A stretch of 64,000 nt of DNA from Clostridium_AT stratigraminis (GCF_045310675.1 NZ_JBJHZZ010000002.1:422437-486436), one strand, 5' to 3'; shown: positions 1 through 9,211, counted from the first letter of the stretch. The notes: generated from the letters alone by a model not told the origin. A program made the numbers and translations.

Positions 1-2
1 AA

Positions 3-1697
3 TATACAACTTTGAATATTCCTAAAGATTCATTAATATTTAAATTTAATTTATGTCCAGAAGATTTTCAGGATGATATAAAGTCGTATGTTCTGGTAAA
101 GATACTGGAAAATAAAAATAAAATACAAACCATTAATAGAAAATGTGATGAAATAAGTAGTTTTTTTAGCTTTATGGTTGCAGAAAACATTTTTTCAGTG
201 CATGAAATAACACCATCAAAAATTTCTTTGTATATTAAGAGAAAAGAATATCTTGCACCGAAATCAATGAGAATACTAAAGTCTTCTATACTTGATTTTT
301 ATAGGTTCTATTCTGCAAATTTTATTGATTTGCTTACCACTGATATTAATAAGTCACTTGAACAAGATGATTATGGGGCATATAAAGCTACTTGTGAAGA
401 AAACAAATATAGCGATATTCCCAAAAGTTACTTTAATATGCTAATTAAGCATATTCTGTCTGTTATTGATGATAATGACCAGGAGGTGAAGTTTAGGGCT
501 ACAGCTTGTATATTGCTTATACTTAGTCAGACTGGTTTGAGAGTTAGCGAAGTTTTAGAATTAGATATTAATGCTAAAAAAGAAGTTGTGTTAATTAATG
601 GTGAGAAAAGATATTATCTGGAATATAAAACCTGGAAACGTGAAAGTGGCAATAATACCTATAGTGTGGAAAAGACCTACATCAACGATTTATCTAAAAA
701 AGGGTTTGAGTCGTTATTAAGTTTGCATGAGGAGAATAGAAGGAATGCTGAAACAACCTATTTGTATGTACCAGCAAGGCAAAGGGGACTACCTGTATCA
801 TCACAATCTTTTAATAAGTCAATGTTAGCTTTTTATTCATTTTTTGGCAACGAGTTGGATTCAATTGACTCCCAAAATAAATATCCAGAACTACAATCAA
901 CGCAAATACACGACAAACCTTTTATGAACCTTCATCCTAATGCGAAAATGCTAACCTACCCATTAACGCCACAATTCAGAGTTCATGTATGTACTGAACT
1001 TTATCATAAGAATGTTCCACTAAAATATATAGCAAAGTTTATGGGACACTTAACCTCTATGATGGAAGGATATTATGTAAGACCTAAAGAAAATCAGGTC
1101 CAAGAAGATATTGCATTTTCAAAGAAGGTAATAAAGGATGTTATAACAGGTAATGTTAATTTGCTTGGTCCAAATGCAAGTGAATTTTCTGAAAAACTAA
1201 AAGCATTTTTAAGGGAAGATAAATATAAGGTTGCAAAAGATATAGATGAAGTAGTCGAAGATTTATTAAAGACGATTCCTGTAAGGAACAAAACTGGTGG
1301 AGTTTGTATTAAAAGTTCACCATTAAGAGAATGTAGCAAAGACTCAATGACAAATGAATTATTTTGTGCATATGGAGTTTGCCCTAATATATTTCACTTT
1401 TTTTATATGATTGAAGTTTCATATAGACAGGGAAAAGAACTGGTTGAAACAATTACTTCAAATGCTAAAAGAGGTCATAAGAAACAGGTTCAAAAAGAGT
1501 TAAATATGCTAAAAACTATAATTAATCAGAAAATTATCCCCGAATTAGACGAGCTAAAAAAGGAGATAAACAAAAGAGGAGCACAGAGTATACTAACTGA
1601 TTATCCTGACTTAGCTGAAATTATTGAAAACTTTGAAGAAATATATAAGGAGGTAGAAATGTGGACAAACTTGAAACAAGTATTATCAATAAGCTAA
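3..1697 (+). CDS. tnpB: Tn554 TnpB-like tyrosine recombinase (5' end truncated)
   Basis: This is a phage-integrase-family DNA breaking and rejoining enzyme. The frame is open to the window edge; a TTG at 12 has no ribosome binding site, so the true start is probably upstream. Counting from that TTG there are 561 residues, against about 630 for Tn554 TnpB. The N-terminal part is a SAM-like core-binding domain. The catalytic domain shows box I GLRVSEVL with Arg about residue 177, then QFRVHVCTELY, then FMGH, and the nucleophile Tyr about 354 in GYYVRP. The usual His of the HxxR motif is not obvious here. The C-terminal part has four cysteines (VCIK, REC, LFCAYGVC) and a helical tail. The 3' end overlaps the next gene by 37 bases, which implies translational coupling. 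Confidence 0.85.
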   Translation, partial: YTTLNIPKDSLIFKFNLCPEDFQDDIKSYVLVKILENKNKIQTINRKCDEISSFFSFMVAENIFSVHEITPSKISLYIKRKEYLAPKSMRILKSSILDFYRFYSANFIDLLTTDINKSLEQDDYGAYKATCEENKYSDIPKSYFNMLIKHILSVIDDNDQEVKFRATACILLILSQTGLRVSEVLELDINAKKEVVLINGEKRYYLEYKTWKRESGNNTYSVEKTYINDLSKKGFESLLSLHEENRRNAETTYLYVPARQRGLPVSSQSFNKSMLAFYSFFGNELDSIDSQNKYPELQSTQIHDKPFMNLHPNAKMLTYPLTPQFRVHVCTELYHKNVPLKYIAKFMGHLTSMMEGYYVRPKENQVQEDIAFSKKVIKDVITGNVNLLGPNASEFSEKLKAFLREDKYKVAKDIDEVVEDLLKTIPVRNKTGGVCIKSSPLRECSKDSMTNELFCAYGVCPNIFHFFYMIEVSYRQGKELVETITSNAKRGHKKQVQKELNMLKTIINQKIIPELDELKKEINKRGAQSILTDYPDLAEIIENFEEIYKEVEMWTNLKQVLSIS

Positions 1698-2170
1698 AAG
1701 AGGTAGATGTGGATTATAGCACACTAAAACCATTTATAAAGGATTATTTATTTAAGATAGAGCAAATTGTTACAGATAAAGAAAATATTCAGTATGAGGC
1801 TAATAACGTGCTTAAAAATAATAAATTTTCGGTAGCTTCTATATCTAAGGAATTGAACTGTTCAAGAACCACACTATACAATCATGGTTCTTTGCTAAAA
1901 AAATATATTGAATTATCGGAAAGTAAATTCAGGGAAAATAATCCATATGAAACATTAGAAGACTTAAAGACTGAAAAAGCTATAGTTGAAACGCAATTAA
2001 AGCGAATGATTGAACGTGATGTTAGTATCGAAGTTTTATCTTACGAAATTGATGTTCACCTGAATGCAATTAAGGAAAAAAATGAGGAGATTAAAAGGCT
2101 ACAAGAGAGAAATGCAGAACTTTCTAAAGAAAATAAAGAGTTAAGAAAGCAACTTTTAAAATCACAATAA
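1661..2170 (+). CDS. tnpC: TnpC-like accessory protein of Tn554-type transposon
   Basis: The product has 169 residues. It starts with GTG at 1661, six bases after an AAGGAGG site lying inside the end of the preceding recombinase gene. The middle has a short helix-turn-helix-like stretch, SVASISKELNCSRTTLYNH, about residues 60-80. From about residue 105 to the end it is a long charged coiled coil (EKNEEIKRLQERNAELSKEN). Tn554 TnpC is a small protein that influences orientation and efficiency of transposition; this one is somewhat longer than the 125-residue prototype. Assignment rests on position behind the TnpB-like gene and on architecture, because sequence identity could not be measured. 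Confidence 0.75.
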   Translation: MDKLETSIINKLKEVDVDYSTLKPFIKDYLFKIEQIVTDKENIQYEANNVLKNNKFSVASISKELNCSRTTLYNHGSLLKKYIELSESKFRENNPYETLEDLKTEKAIVETQLKRMIERDVSIEVLSYEIDVHLNAIKEKNEEIKRLQERNAELSKENKELRKQLLKSQ

Positions 2171-2266
2171 TAAGAAATAACAGTATAAGACTAATGATTT
2201 ACTTTAGAGGTGCAACTACTAAAATATCATTTGTTTTAATAACTGAGCAATTCTCATTTATTTAAG

Positions 2267-2288
2267 GCCCCATAGAAGCGTATGGGGC
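2267..2288 (+). terminator. Rho-independent terminator after tnpC
   Basis: A perfect 8-bp stem, GCCCCATA with TATGGGGC around a GAAGCG loop, is followed by TATATTTATTT. It ends the transposition module transcript about 100 bases after tnpC. Confidence 0.75.
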
Positions 2289-2555
2289 TATATTTATTTC
2301 TCAAATATTTCAGTAATCCATGCTCACAAGCTAATACTGTTCAAACAGTAACTTAGAATCTATTTTCGTTCCTTATAGAAAAAATTGAATAAAATATTTT
2401 TATAGCATTAAGCCTCGAACTAAAAGTGCTACTTTTAATACAACTTACAACTTCTCAAAGTTCTTTTTCCATAATCATTAAAAATCCTGTAAAAAATAAT
2501 TTACAAAATATATAATAGTATATAGATACTTATATGGAAAAAAGGGGTGCAGAAG
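2289..2555 (+). promoter_or_regulatory. Leader of the restriction-modification operon
   Basis: This stretch has no gene. It contains the palindrome TGTAAA-6-TTTACA at 2488-2505, immediately followed by TATATAATAG, a good -10 candidate at 2511-2516; no convincing -35 was found. The same 21-bp palindromic sequence recurs inverted at 12150-12170. Close to the start codon, AGGGGTGCAGAAGAT (2543-2557) recurs as AGAGGTGCAGAAGAT about 28 bases later, a small direct duplication in the 5' coding region. Confidence 0.4.
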
Positions 2556-5552
2556 ATGGACTTAAAAAAAGAGGTGCAGAAGATAGTAGAAAGATATACA
2601 CAACTATCAGCTCACTACAAGGGAAAGAATAGTGAATTTAAGGAAGAAACTTGCAGGAACGAATTGCTTAATCCTTTCTTTAGATTACTTGGATGGGACA
2701 TAGAGAATAATCAAAATTTAAAACCACAGTATAGAGAAGTAGTCTATGAGCAGAACTTAGGTCCTGCTGGAAGAAGTGATTATACAATGACTCTAAGTGG
2801 TGTTCCTGTTTATTATGTTGAGGCAAAAAAACCAGGGGTGGATGTTTCTAAACTATCTGACCCAGCATTCCAGACAAGGAGATACGGATGGTCTGCAAAG
2901 CTCCAAATATCAGTCCTTACAAACTTTGAATATTTAATTATTTATGATACGACTATTCCACCTAAACAAACGGATGACTGCAATGTTGCAATACTTAAGA
3001 AATATCATTATAAAGATTACGTTGATAAATTTGAAGAAATATATGAGATACTTTCAAGGAAAACAGTATATAGTGGTAAGTTTAACGAGATTATTGAAAG
3101 TAAGTTTGGTAATATTCATAACAATGGTCTTAAGATGCCAGTTGATGAATATTTTCTTAAACAGATTAATAGATGGAGACTAAGTTTAGGAGAACACCTT
3201 TACAAAGTAAAAAAACTTCCAATAGATATAATAAATGATGTAGTCCAGGATTTTATAAATCAGATACTATTCTTAAGAATTTGCGAGGACAAAAATCTCC
3301 CCCTCTATCATACCTTACAAGATATTTCAAACAAAAGTTCAGTTATGCAGAGCGAAATGGAAAGACTATTTAAGGATGCAGATAAGAAATATAATTCAGG
3401 TCTCTTCTGTGGAAAATACATCATTTTTGATTTGAATAGTAGTATTATTAAAGAGATTATAGAGGAACTGTATTTTCCAAGAAGTCCATATGAGTTCAGG
3501 TTTATAAGTCCCAATTTACTCGGACATGTATATGAAATGTTCCTTTTAGAACGTATCACAGTTATTTCAGGTAATGTAATCCTTGAAGATAAATCAAAAG
3601 GAAATAACAGAGAAATTGATAGAGCTATCGTAACTACACCAGTAGAAATTGTAAAGAGCATGACAAAAAGAAGTTTAGATGTATTATGTACTGGTAAAAA
3701 ACCGAATGAAATTCTAAATTTAAAAATAGCAGATATTTCTTGTGGTTCGGGAGTTTTCCTGATAGAGGCGTTAGATTATTTAACTAAATATTGTGTTGAA
3801 TGGTATAAGGAAAATGATAAAGGGCATTTGATTATAACCCAAAATGGTGATTTTAAGCTTCCATTGGAAGATAAGAAGCAGTTATTACAATCATGTATAT
3901 ATGGTATAGATATTGACATACATGCTGTAGAAGTTGCAAAGTTTAATCTGCTACTAAAATTACTTGATGATGAAACTGAACCTTCTATTCATGATTCCAT
4001 CCCTGTATTACCAGACATAAGTAAAAACATATTACATGGTAATTCTCTGATTGACTTTAGCAATATTGACTTTACTAAACTTACTCAGGTTGAGAAAAAT
4101 TCTATATTACCTTTTGAATGGAACAATATAAACTATGGTAATAAGTTCGATTTAATTATAGGGAATCCCCCATATGTAAATACAGAGGATATGAATAATC
4201 TTATTCCTATTAAGGAAGTTTCAGTCTATAAGAAAAAGTATAAGTCTTCTTACAGACAGTTTGATAAATACTTTTTGTTTTTGGAGAGAGCATTACAAAA
4301 GGTTAATGATGATGGATATGTTTGTTACATAGTACCTAATAAGTTTGCAAAAATAAAATCTGGGTCTAAGCTTAGAAAACTAATAACGGACAGAAAATAC
4401 GTAGTGCAATTCACCGATTTTGGTTGTGCTCAACTTTTTAAAGATAAAACAGTATATAGTTCAATTGTCTTATTACAAAAGAAGAGTCAGACTCATTTTA
4501 AGTATGAAGAAGTTAGAAATGTTTCAAGATGGTGGGGTAATCCAGACTATAACGAAGGCATGGTGTTGAGTAGTAACATTCTAACTGAAATGCCTTGGGC
4601 TTTAGTACCCAATAAAGAAGATATGGACATGATTAACAAACTATATTCTAATTCTTATAGGTTAGATGATGTAGCTAATCTATTCAATGGAGTGCAAACA
4701 AGTGCAGAACAACCACCTGTGTACTGGTTTGCAGATAGCGAAATTATACAGGTGCTTCCTGATTGTTTTGAAATCCAAAAGTTTGGTAAAAGATATAGGG
4801 TTGAAAAGAATATATTAAAGAGATATTTTAAGCCTGTAAACATAAAAGAAAAAAATCTATCTTCATACGATATTTTTGATACAAATAAATGGATTATATT
4901 CCCTTATGGTGAGGATGGTAAGATATACCCAATTGATATAATACGTTCACATTTCCCAAATACATGGCATTATCTACTTGATAGATATGATATTCTAAAA
5001 CCAAAGCAAATTGACCCTACTGGCAGAAGAGATGTACCACATGCTACTAATGACACTTGGTATGAATATGGCAGAGACCAGGCTTTTACAGCCTTTAGTA
5101 ATACCACGAAACTAATAGTAGGTGTATTAAGTAAGAAGCCAATGTATTTATATGACACTAATGATTTTGTAATCGCTTCTGGTGGGACTGCTGGTTATTG
5201 TGCAATTTCGGAAAAACCAGGAAGCCAATATTCTTTAGAATATATTCAAGCATATTTAACACATCCAAGAACAGAGTGGCTCTTATCAATTATTGGAAGT
5301 GACTTTGAAGGTGGTTATTATTCAAGAGGTACATCAGTATTAGAAGGATTACCAATAAGGAAGCTTGACTTTACTAATTCTGAACACAAAAAGATTTACA
5401 ATGATGTAGTAAATGGTGTAAGAAGAATACACGATATAAATAGTTCACTTAAATCCAATATAACAAAGACACAAATTACTGCTTTACAAACAGAGAAGCA
5501 ACACCTTATCAAAAATGTTGAGAATTCAATATCCTTAGTGTATAGTATATAA
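2556..5552 (+). CDS. Type IIG restriction-modification fusion, Eco57I-like
   Basis: One polypeptide combines endonuclease, N6-adenine methyltransferase and target recognition. The ATG at 2556 is preferred to GTG 2547 because the latter lies inside the AAAGGGGTG binding site. It gives 998 residues. Domains: an HSDR_N-like PD-(D/E)xK nuclease, with Asp75, Glu89 and Lys91 in GRSDYTMTLSG and YYVEAKKPG; helical connector; methyltransferase motif I ISCGSGVFL about residue 395; catalytic NPPY about residue 537; then a TaqI-like C-terminal specificity region ending with YYSRGTSVLEGLPI. From memory, R.Eco57I has 997 residues and its companion methylase 544, almost exactly the sizes seen here. The downstream methylase starts 37 bases on, so the two form an operon. 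The recognition sequence cannot be predicted by eye. Confidence 0.88.
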   Translation: MDLKKEVQKIVERYTQLSAHYKGKNSEFKEETCRNELLNPFFRLLGWDIENNQNLKPQYREVVYEQNLGPAGRSDYTMTLSGVPVYYVEAKKPGVDVSKLSDPAFQTRRYGWSAKLQISVLTNFEYLIIYDTTIPPKQTDDCNVAILKKYHYKDYVDKFEEIYEILSRKTVYSGKFNEIIESKFGNIHNNGLKMPVDEYFLKQINRWRLSLGEHLYKVKKLPIDIINDVVQDFINQILFLRICEDKNLPLYHTLQDISNKSSVMQSEMERLFKDADKKYNSGLFCGKYIIFDLNSSIIKEIIEELYFPRSPYEFRFISPNLLGHVYEMFLLERITVISGNVILEDKSKGNNREIDRAIVTTPVEIVKSMTKRSLDVLCTGKKPNEILNLKIADISCGSGVFLIEALDYLTKYCVEWYKENDKGHLIITQNGDFKLPLEDKKQLLQSCIYGIDIDIHAVEVAKFNLLLKLLDDETEPSIHDSIPVLPDISKNILHGNSLIDFSNIDFTKLTQVEKNSILPFEWNNINYGNKFDLIIGNPPYVNTEDMNNLIPIKEVSVYKKKYKSSYRQFDKYFLFLERALQKVNDDGYVCYIVPNKFAKIKSGSKLRKLITDRKYVVQFTDFGCAQLFKDKTVYSSIVLLQKKSQTHFKYEEVRNVSRWWGNPDYNEGMVLSSNILTEMPWALVPNKEDMDMINKLYSNSYRLDDVANLFNGVQTSAEQPPVYWFADSEIIQVLPDCFEIQKFGKRYRVEKNILKRYFKPVNIKEKNLSSYDIFDTNKWIIFPYGEDGKIYPIDIIRSHFPNTWHYLLDRYDILKPKQIDPTGRRDVPHATNDTWYEYGRDQAFTAFSNTTKLIVGVLSKKPMYLYDTNDFVIASGGTAGYCAISEKPGSQYSLEYIQAYLTHPRTEWLLSIIGSDFEGGYYSRGTSVLEGLPIRKLDFTNSEHKKIYNDVVNGVRRIHDINSSLKSNITKTQITALQTEKQHLIKNVENSISLVYSI

Positions 5553-5589
5553 TAGCGATATTTTAAACTATAGAACCGAGGAGAAAAAA

Positions 5590-7230
5590 ATGTTATTAAA
5601 AGAGGATGCGTCAACACAAAAATTAAGGGGAGGTTATTATACTCCTAAATTATTAGCAGATTTCATAGTTCGACTTTTTCAAAATGATAATTCAATCAAA
5701 ACAATCTTAGAGCCAAGTTGTGGTGATGGTATTTTTCTTGAAAGTATATTACAAAACATGAATTTAGATAACATAGATAATATTAAAGGTGTTGAAATTT
5801 TTGAAGAAGAAGCCATAAAAGCAAAAGCCAAGATTTGTGAAAACAGTAAGTTTGATATAGTCGTTAGCGATTTTCTATCACATTATTATGATTTAATATG
5901 GCAAAAACCATTTGACTTAATTTTGGGAAATCCTCCATATATTCGTTATCAGTATTTAACTGAAATACAAAGAGAATTACAATCAAAGATATTAGTTTCT
6001 CATGGGATGAAATCAAATAAGCTGATAAATTCTTGGGTTTGCTTTTTAGTAGCTTGTGTTCAATTATTAGATTCTAATGGCAAAATTGCTTTTGTTATCC
6101 CTGCTGAATTATTACAAGTAGCCTATGCAGAAGACTTGAGACTCTTTCTCTCCAATAACCTGTCAAAGATAACTCTCTTGACCTTTGAAGAATTACTTTT
6201 TGATGAAGCCGAGCAAGAGGTTGTAGTTTTGATTGGTGAGAAAAATCCTAATATACAAGAATCAGTTATCGGTGTAGAACAACTCAAAAACTTGGAATGT
6301 CTAACAGCATTCAATATGAATACAGTTGAATACCAACCAATTACTCATACCAAGGAGAAATGGATTAAATATTTTACGGATGATTCGGAAGTAGAGATAA
6401 TAGATGAAATTAAAAGGGATGAAAGATTTGTTACATTTGCTGATGTAGCATTAGTGAATGTTGGCATTACTACAGGCAATAATAAGTATTTTTCTGTAGA
6501 TAAGGATACGGTTGATAAATATGAGTTAAGGGATGTTACTCTTCCCCTTATAGGGAGAAGCTCTCACGCACATGGTATACATTTTACTAACGAAGATTGG
6601 ATGCTTAATGTAAACAAAAATAAGAGAGCATTCTTAATTAACTTCCCTTCGGATATACCTTTTGAAGAATATCCTCAATTGCATAAGGACTATATCTTAA
6701 AGGGAGAGTCAGAAAAGGTTAATTCTGGTTATAAATGTAGAATTAGAGACAGGTGGTATATAGTTCCCTCAATATGGATACCTGATGCATTTATTTTGAG
6801 AAGGAATGATTCTTTTCCAAAGTTTGTTTTAAACAGAACAAACGCTGTTAGTACAGATACAATGCACCGTATTAAGTTTAATGAAGGTATAAATGAAAAT
6901 AAGGTTCTTTTATCATATTACAATAGTATTACCTTTGCTTTTACTGAAATCAATGGTAGAAGTTATGGTGGAGGAGTATTAGAAATTTTACCTGGTGAAG
7001 TAGGTAAGGTTATATTACCTAATATTCAAGATTTTGATGATGAATTAACATATACCTACTTAGATATAATAGATAAAGTTATAAGAAATGGTAGCGATAT
7101 TGAACCTGTATTAGATGTAATTGACAGAGAGATTATGGTTAGCTATCTTGGAATTAGTGCCGACACTTGCAATCAATTCAGACAAATATGGAAGAAGCTC
7201 ATGGCAAGACGTCAAGGGCGTAGTAAATAA
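5590..7230 (+). CDS. Eco57I-family N6-adenine DNA methyltransferase
   Basis: The 546-residue product begins with the family signature KLRGGYYTPKLLADFI. Motif I is LEPSCGDGIFL about residues 41-51 (S-adenosylmethionine binding) and the catalytic motif IV is LILGNPPYI about residues 111-119. The C-terminal half, with RSYGGGVLEILPGEV, looks like the TaqI-type target recognition domain. ATG at 5590 follows an ACCGAGGAG site. As partner of the upstream nuclease-methylase fusion it would modify both strands of the site and protect host DNA. Size and order reproduce the Eco57I pair. A terminator follows at once, so the two genes form a self-contained unit of cargo. Confidence 0.88.
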   Translation: MLLKEDASTQKLRGGYYTPKLLADFIVRLFQNDNSIKTILEPSCGDGIFLESILQNMNLDNIDNIKGVEIFEEEAIKAKAKICENSKFDIVVSDFLSHYYDLIWQKPFDLILGNPPYIRYQYLTEIQRELQSKILVSHGMKSNKLINSWVCFLVACVQLLDSNGKIAFVIPAELLQVAYAEDLRLFLSNNLSKITLLTFEELLFDEAEQEVVVLIGEKNPNIQESVIGVEQLKNLECLTAFNMNTVEYQPITHTKEKWIKYFTDDSEVEIIDEIKRDERFVTFADVALVNVGITTGNNKYFSVDKDTVDKYELRDVTLPLIGRSSHAHGIHFTNEDWMLNVNKNKRAFLINFPSDIPFEEYPQLHKDYILKGESEKVNSGYKCRIRDRWYIVPSIWIPDAFILRRNDSFPKFVLNRTNAVSTDTMHRIKFNEGINENKVLLSYYNSITFAFTEINGRSYGGGVLEILPGEVGKVILPNIQDFDDELTYTYLDIIDKVIRNGSDIEPVLDVIDREIMVSYLGISADTCNQFRQIWKKLMARRQGRSK

Positions 7231-7235
7231 ATTTG

Positions 7236-7271
7236 AGGAAAACGACAGTTATTTTCCTGACTTCTTTTTTT
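7236..7271 (+). terminator. Terminator of the restriction-modification operon
   Basis: AGGAAAA and TTTTCCT form a perfect 7-bp stem around a 9-base loop, followed by GACTTCTTTTTTT. It lies 6 bases after the methylase stop codon. Confidence 0.8.
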
Positions 7272-7451
7272 ATTAATTAATAAGAGTTTATATTAATTTT
7301 GATTTACATTAAGTAACTGCAAAATTTATAAGCTCTTTTTTGTTGAGAATTAATAATTAAGAAACATTAGTCTATACCAAGCAAATGTTATAGGCATATA
7401 GAAAACTAAAGCATGTCTCACATTTTACCGTAGTGACAGGTATATTTTTAT

Positions 7452-7517
7452 CCCACGCAAAAAACGGATAATAAATTTGCCACAATTCATTCCTTTTTTA
7501 TCCGTTTCTTGCGTGGG
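7452..7517. repeat. Long 19-bp inverted repeat of unknown role
   Basis: The arms at 7452-7470 and 7499-7517 pair over 19 bases with one mismatch; the outer part is CCCACGCAA with TTGCGTGGG. The loop is 28 bases. It is the most GC-rich spot in a 490-base gene-free stretch (7231-7719). There is no T-run on either side, so it is not a simple terminator. It could be a transposon or attachment-site relic, or the core of a small RNA. Confidence 0.65.
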
Positions 7518-7580
7518 CAAGTCAATGTACTTCTTAATAACCTGAAAATATTAGTAGTTGTAAATGTTATTATAAATAAA

Positions 7581-7608
7581 GGCTCTGTTTAAGAATAATG
7601 TTGAAATT
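7581..7608 (+). repeat. Left terminal inverted repeat of a 2.9-kb passenger block
   Basis: The sequence starts GGCTCTGTTTAAGAAT and matches the inverse of 10421-10448 at 23 of 28 positions. The eight bases outside it (TAAATAAA) resemble the eight outside the right copy (TAAAAAAA), as a target-site duplication would, but in such AT-rich DNA that is weak evidence. No transposase lies between the two repeats. Confidence 0.6.
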
Positions 7609-7609
7609 A

Positions 7610-7667
7610 AAAGGCAATCTTGATGGATTGCCTTTAGTGCGTTATATAAGAAAAATGCCAATTATAC
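7610..7667 (-). repeat. Hairpin-plus-motif repeat, copy 1
   Basis: A perfect 10-bp stem (AAAGGCAATC with GATTGCCTTT, 6-base loop, 7610-7635) is followed by CGTTATATAAGAAAAATGCC at 7640. The motif recurs 3' of each minus-strand gene in this block, here about 50 bases beyond the 7720 gene. It has no T-run and is not a terminator. Confidence 0.5.
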
Positions 7668-7719
7668 TTCCTCGTATATAGACTCAATAAATCTCTAAAT
7701 ATTATGAAATCAATACACT

Positions 7720-7917
7720 TTATTTTTGACAGATTTTTTTAATACATAGCACTCCAACTAATATTCCTATTGTTAAGAAAGATATTAAACTTGCACAGTA
7801 AGGTATTAAATAATCTAAGGTAGAACCATCTGACGTAAATACTTTAGATAAACTTGGAATAATAAAAATAAATATTAAATCAATAAGAAAAATAATTATA
7901 AATGTATTTTGTTTCAA
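7720..7917 (-). CDS. Small two-helix membrane protein, unknown function
   Basis: This 65-residue protein starts with TTG at 7917 behind a clear AAAAGGGGGG site. It is almost entirely two hydrophobic segments, about residues 5-25 and 38-59 (SLISFLTIGILVGVLCI), joined by a short polar loop and ending in KKICQK. No family was recognised. It lies in a run of minus-strand genes inside the repeat-bounded block; size and topology would suit an immunity or stress-related membrane peptide, but nothing proves that. Confidence 0.5.
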   Translation of the reverse strand: MKQNTFIIIFLIDLIFIFIIPSLSKVFTSDGSTLDYLIPYCASLISFLTIGILVGVLCIKKICQK

Positions 7918-7976
7918 TGTTTTCCCCCCTTTTTATTGGTATAAGAAAATAATTTATTTTGCCTAATTTACTCAGC

Positions 7977-8007
7977 CGTCATATAAGAAGATTGTGAACT
8001 AATATAA
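7977..8007 (-). repeat. Motif repeat, copy 2
   Basis: CGTCATATAAGAAGATTGTG followed by AACTAATA matches copy 5 at 20 of 22 core positions. It lies just 3' of the 8014 gene. The short palindrome AAAATAAATTATTTT (minus strand) lies on the far side. Confidence 0.5.
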
Positions 8008-8013
8008 TTTTTT

Positions 8014-8394
8014 TTACCCAACACTCATTAATTTAAATTTTGATGTGTTAAAGTAATTACTTTTAAAACGTATTTTTAAAAGTTGTTCTTTTCCAGTAAA
8101 ATTGTCCAAGTAATCATATTGTGTTTTTGTACACTCCAATTTTATAGGTTTCAAATCTTGTGTATTTAAGTCTAAAATATTAACATCTTTCTCTATGTTG
8201 ATGCCACGCATTGGAACTTTTAGTAACACATAATATTTATCCTTAACGTTTTGCATTGTTATATTGCTTTTATCATATGTCGTCATTATATATACTGGTC
8301 TATTCAAAGGATATCGAATAAGCCAAGACAAAAATAGAATTAGAGTAATTGAAAGTATAGAGATTAATCTTTTATTCTTTTTTATTTTTCCCAT
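8014..8394 (-). CDS. Membrane-anchored extracytoplasmic protein, unknown function
   Basis: The start is taken as ATG 8394, eight bases after a GGAGGAG site, giving 126 residues; a longer in-frame reading to 8520 lacks a binding site and would run through repeat copy 3. The N-terminus KIKKNKRLISILSITLILF is a typical positively charged membrane anchor or uncleaved signal, and no lipobox cysteine follows. The remaining 95 residues are polar and probably lie outside the membrane. No family was recognised. It is flanked 5' by the signal-peptide DUF3888-like gene, also on the minus strand. Confidence 0.55.
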   Translation of the reverse strand: MGKIKKNKRLISILSITLILFLSWLIRYPLNRPVYIMTTYDKSNITMQNVKDKYYVLLKVPMRGINIEKDVNILDLNTQDLKPIKLECTKTQYDYLDNFTGKEQLLKIRFKSNYFNTSKFKLMSVG

Positions 8395-8476
8395 TGAAAT
8401 AACTCCTCCAAATAATATACTCGCTTTGTATTTTACCATATAATAATATACTATACAATATATTCCATAATTAATT

Positions 8477-8507
8477 CGTAATATAAGAAAAGTGCAAACA
8501 TTATTAG
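8477..8507 (-). repeat. Motif repeat, copy 3
   Basis: CGTAATATAAGAAAAGTGCA occurs 3' of the 8536 gene. A 6-bp palindrome with an 8-base loop (AATATA and TATATT, minus strand) lies on the same side as the hairpins of the other copies. Confidence 0.4.
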
Positions 8508-8535
8508 AAACTTTATTCATGTAGAGATAAAGCCA

Positions 8536-9021
8536 TTAAGGTATTGGGTTCTTATATCCTTTCTTAACGATGTTTTGATAATTAGGAGGCAACTCATAAC
8601 TCTTTATATGTTCAAACTTTTTAATTTTTACATCTCCTGAGCTATTTATTATCAGCGTTATATAATCAGTTCCAACACCAATATGAGGTCCTACAAAAGG
8701 AATTACTTTAAGCTTTAAATTGAAAACAAATGTCCTATAACCATTAAGTCTTTCTGCACTTAATACATAAACTGTATAAGGTGCAACCTCTGGAGTCACA
8801 GTTAAATATTTTGAATAATACTTATCAATTTCATTTTGGATATATGGTGATAATAAGGAAAGAAAAATATCCTGGTATAGCTCTTCTTTTGACTGCTCTG
8901 GTGGATGATAAGGTAAATCTGGTGGATATTCTACTTTGGCTGAAACAACAATAGTAAAAATAGACTGAAATCCCATTAACAATATAATTATCATTGAAAT
9001 AATTTTATTAGCCTTTCTCAT
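8536..9021 (-). CDS. Secreted DUF3888-like protein
   Basis: The 161-residue product begins MRKANKIISMIIILLMGFQS, a Sec-type signal peptide with likely cleavage around residues 27-28 (VSAK). The mature part has EELYQDIFLSLLSPYIQNEI followed by KYYSKYL, then VGPHIGVGTDYIT and KIKKFEHIKSYELPP. These blocks match my recollection of the DUF3888 family found in Bacillus and Clostridium; its function is unknown. ATG 9021 has AAAGGGTG upstream. It lies between two hairpin-plus-motif repeats like its neighbours. Confidence 0.65.
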   Translation of the reverse strand: MRKANKIISMIIILLMGFQSIFTIVVSAKVEYPPDLPYHPPEQSKEELYQDIFLSLLSPYIQNEIDKYYSKYLTVTPEVAPYTVYVLSAERLNGYRTFVFNLKLKVIPFVGPHIGVGTDYITLIINSSGDVKIKKFEHIKSYELPPNYQNIVKKGYKNPIP

Positions 9022-9120
9022 TTAATCACCCTTTCACAATTATTAATATTATTATCTTCATTAAAATTAAATCTTAACTGGAAAGTTATAATAATGTGGA
9101 TAAAAATTGAAATAAAAAAA

Positions 9121-9149
9121 CCTAATAGATTTATATAAATACTATTAGG
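9121..9149 (-). terminator. Terminator for the GNAT gene transcript (minus strand)
   Basis: CCTAATAG and CTATTAGG form a perfect 8-bp stem; read on the minus strand it is followed by TTTTTTTATTT. It lies 124 bases after the 9273 stop and is separate from repeat copy 4. Confidence 0.75.
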
Positions 9150-9211
9150 ATAACTTTTATACTAAACTAACTTTTTAGGTTTGTTGTATGCTTCGTTTTA
9201 TCTTACCTTTC

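Noticed and set aside
8395..8520. N-terminal extension of the 8014 gene
   Set aside because: A GGAGGAG site lies directly before the internal ATG 8394, and the extension would translate repeat copy 3.
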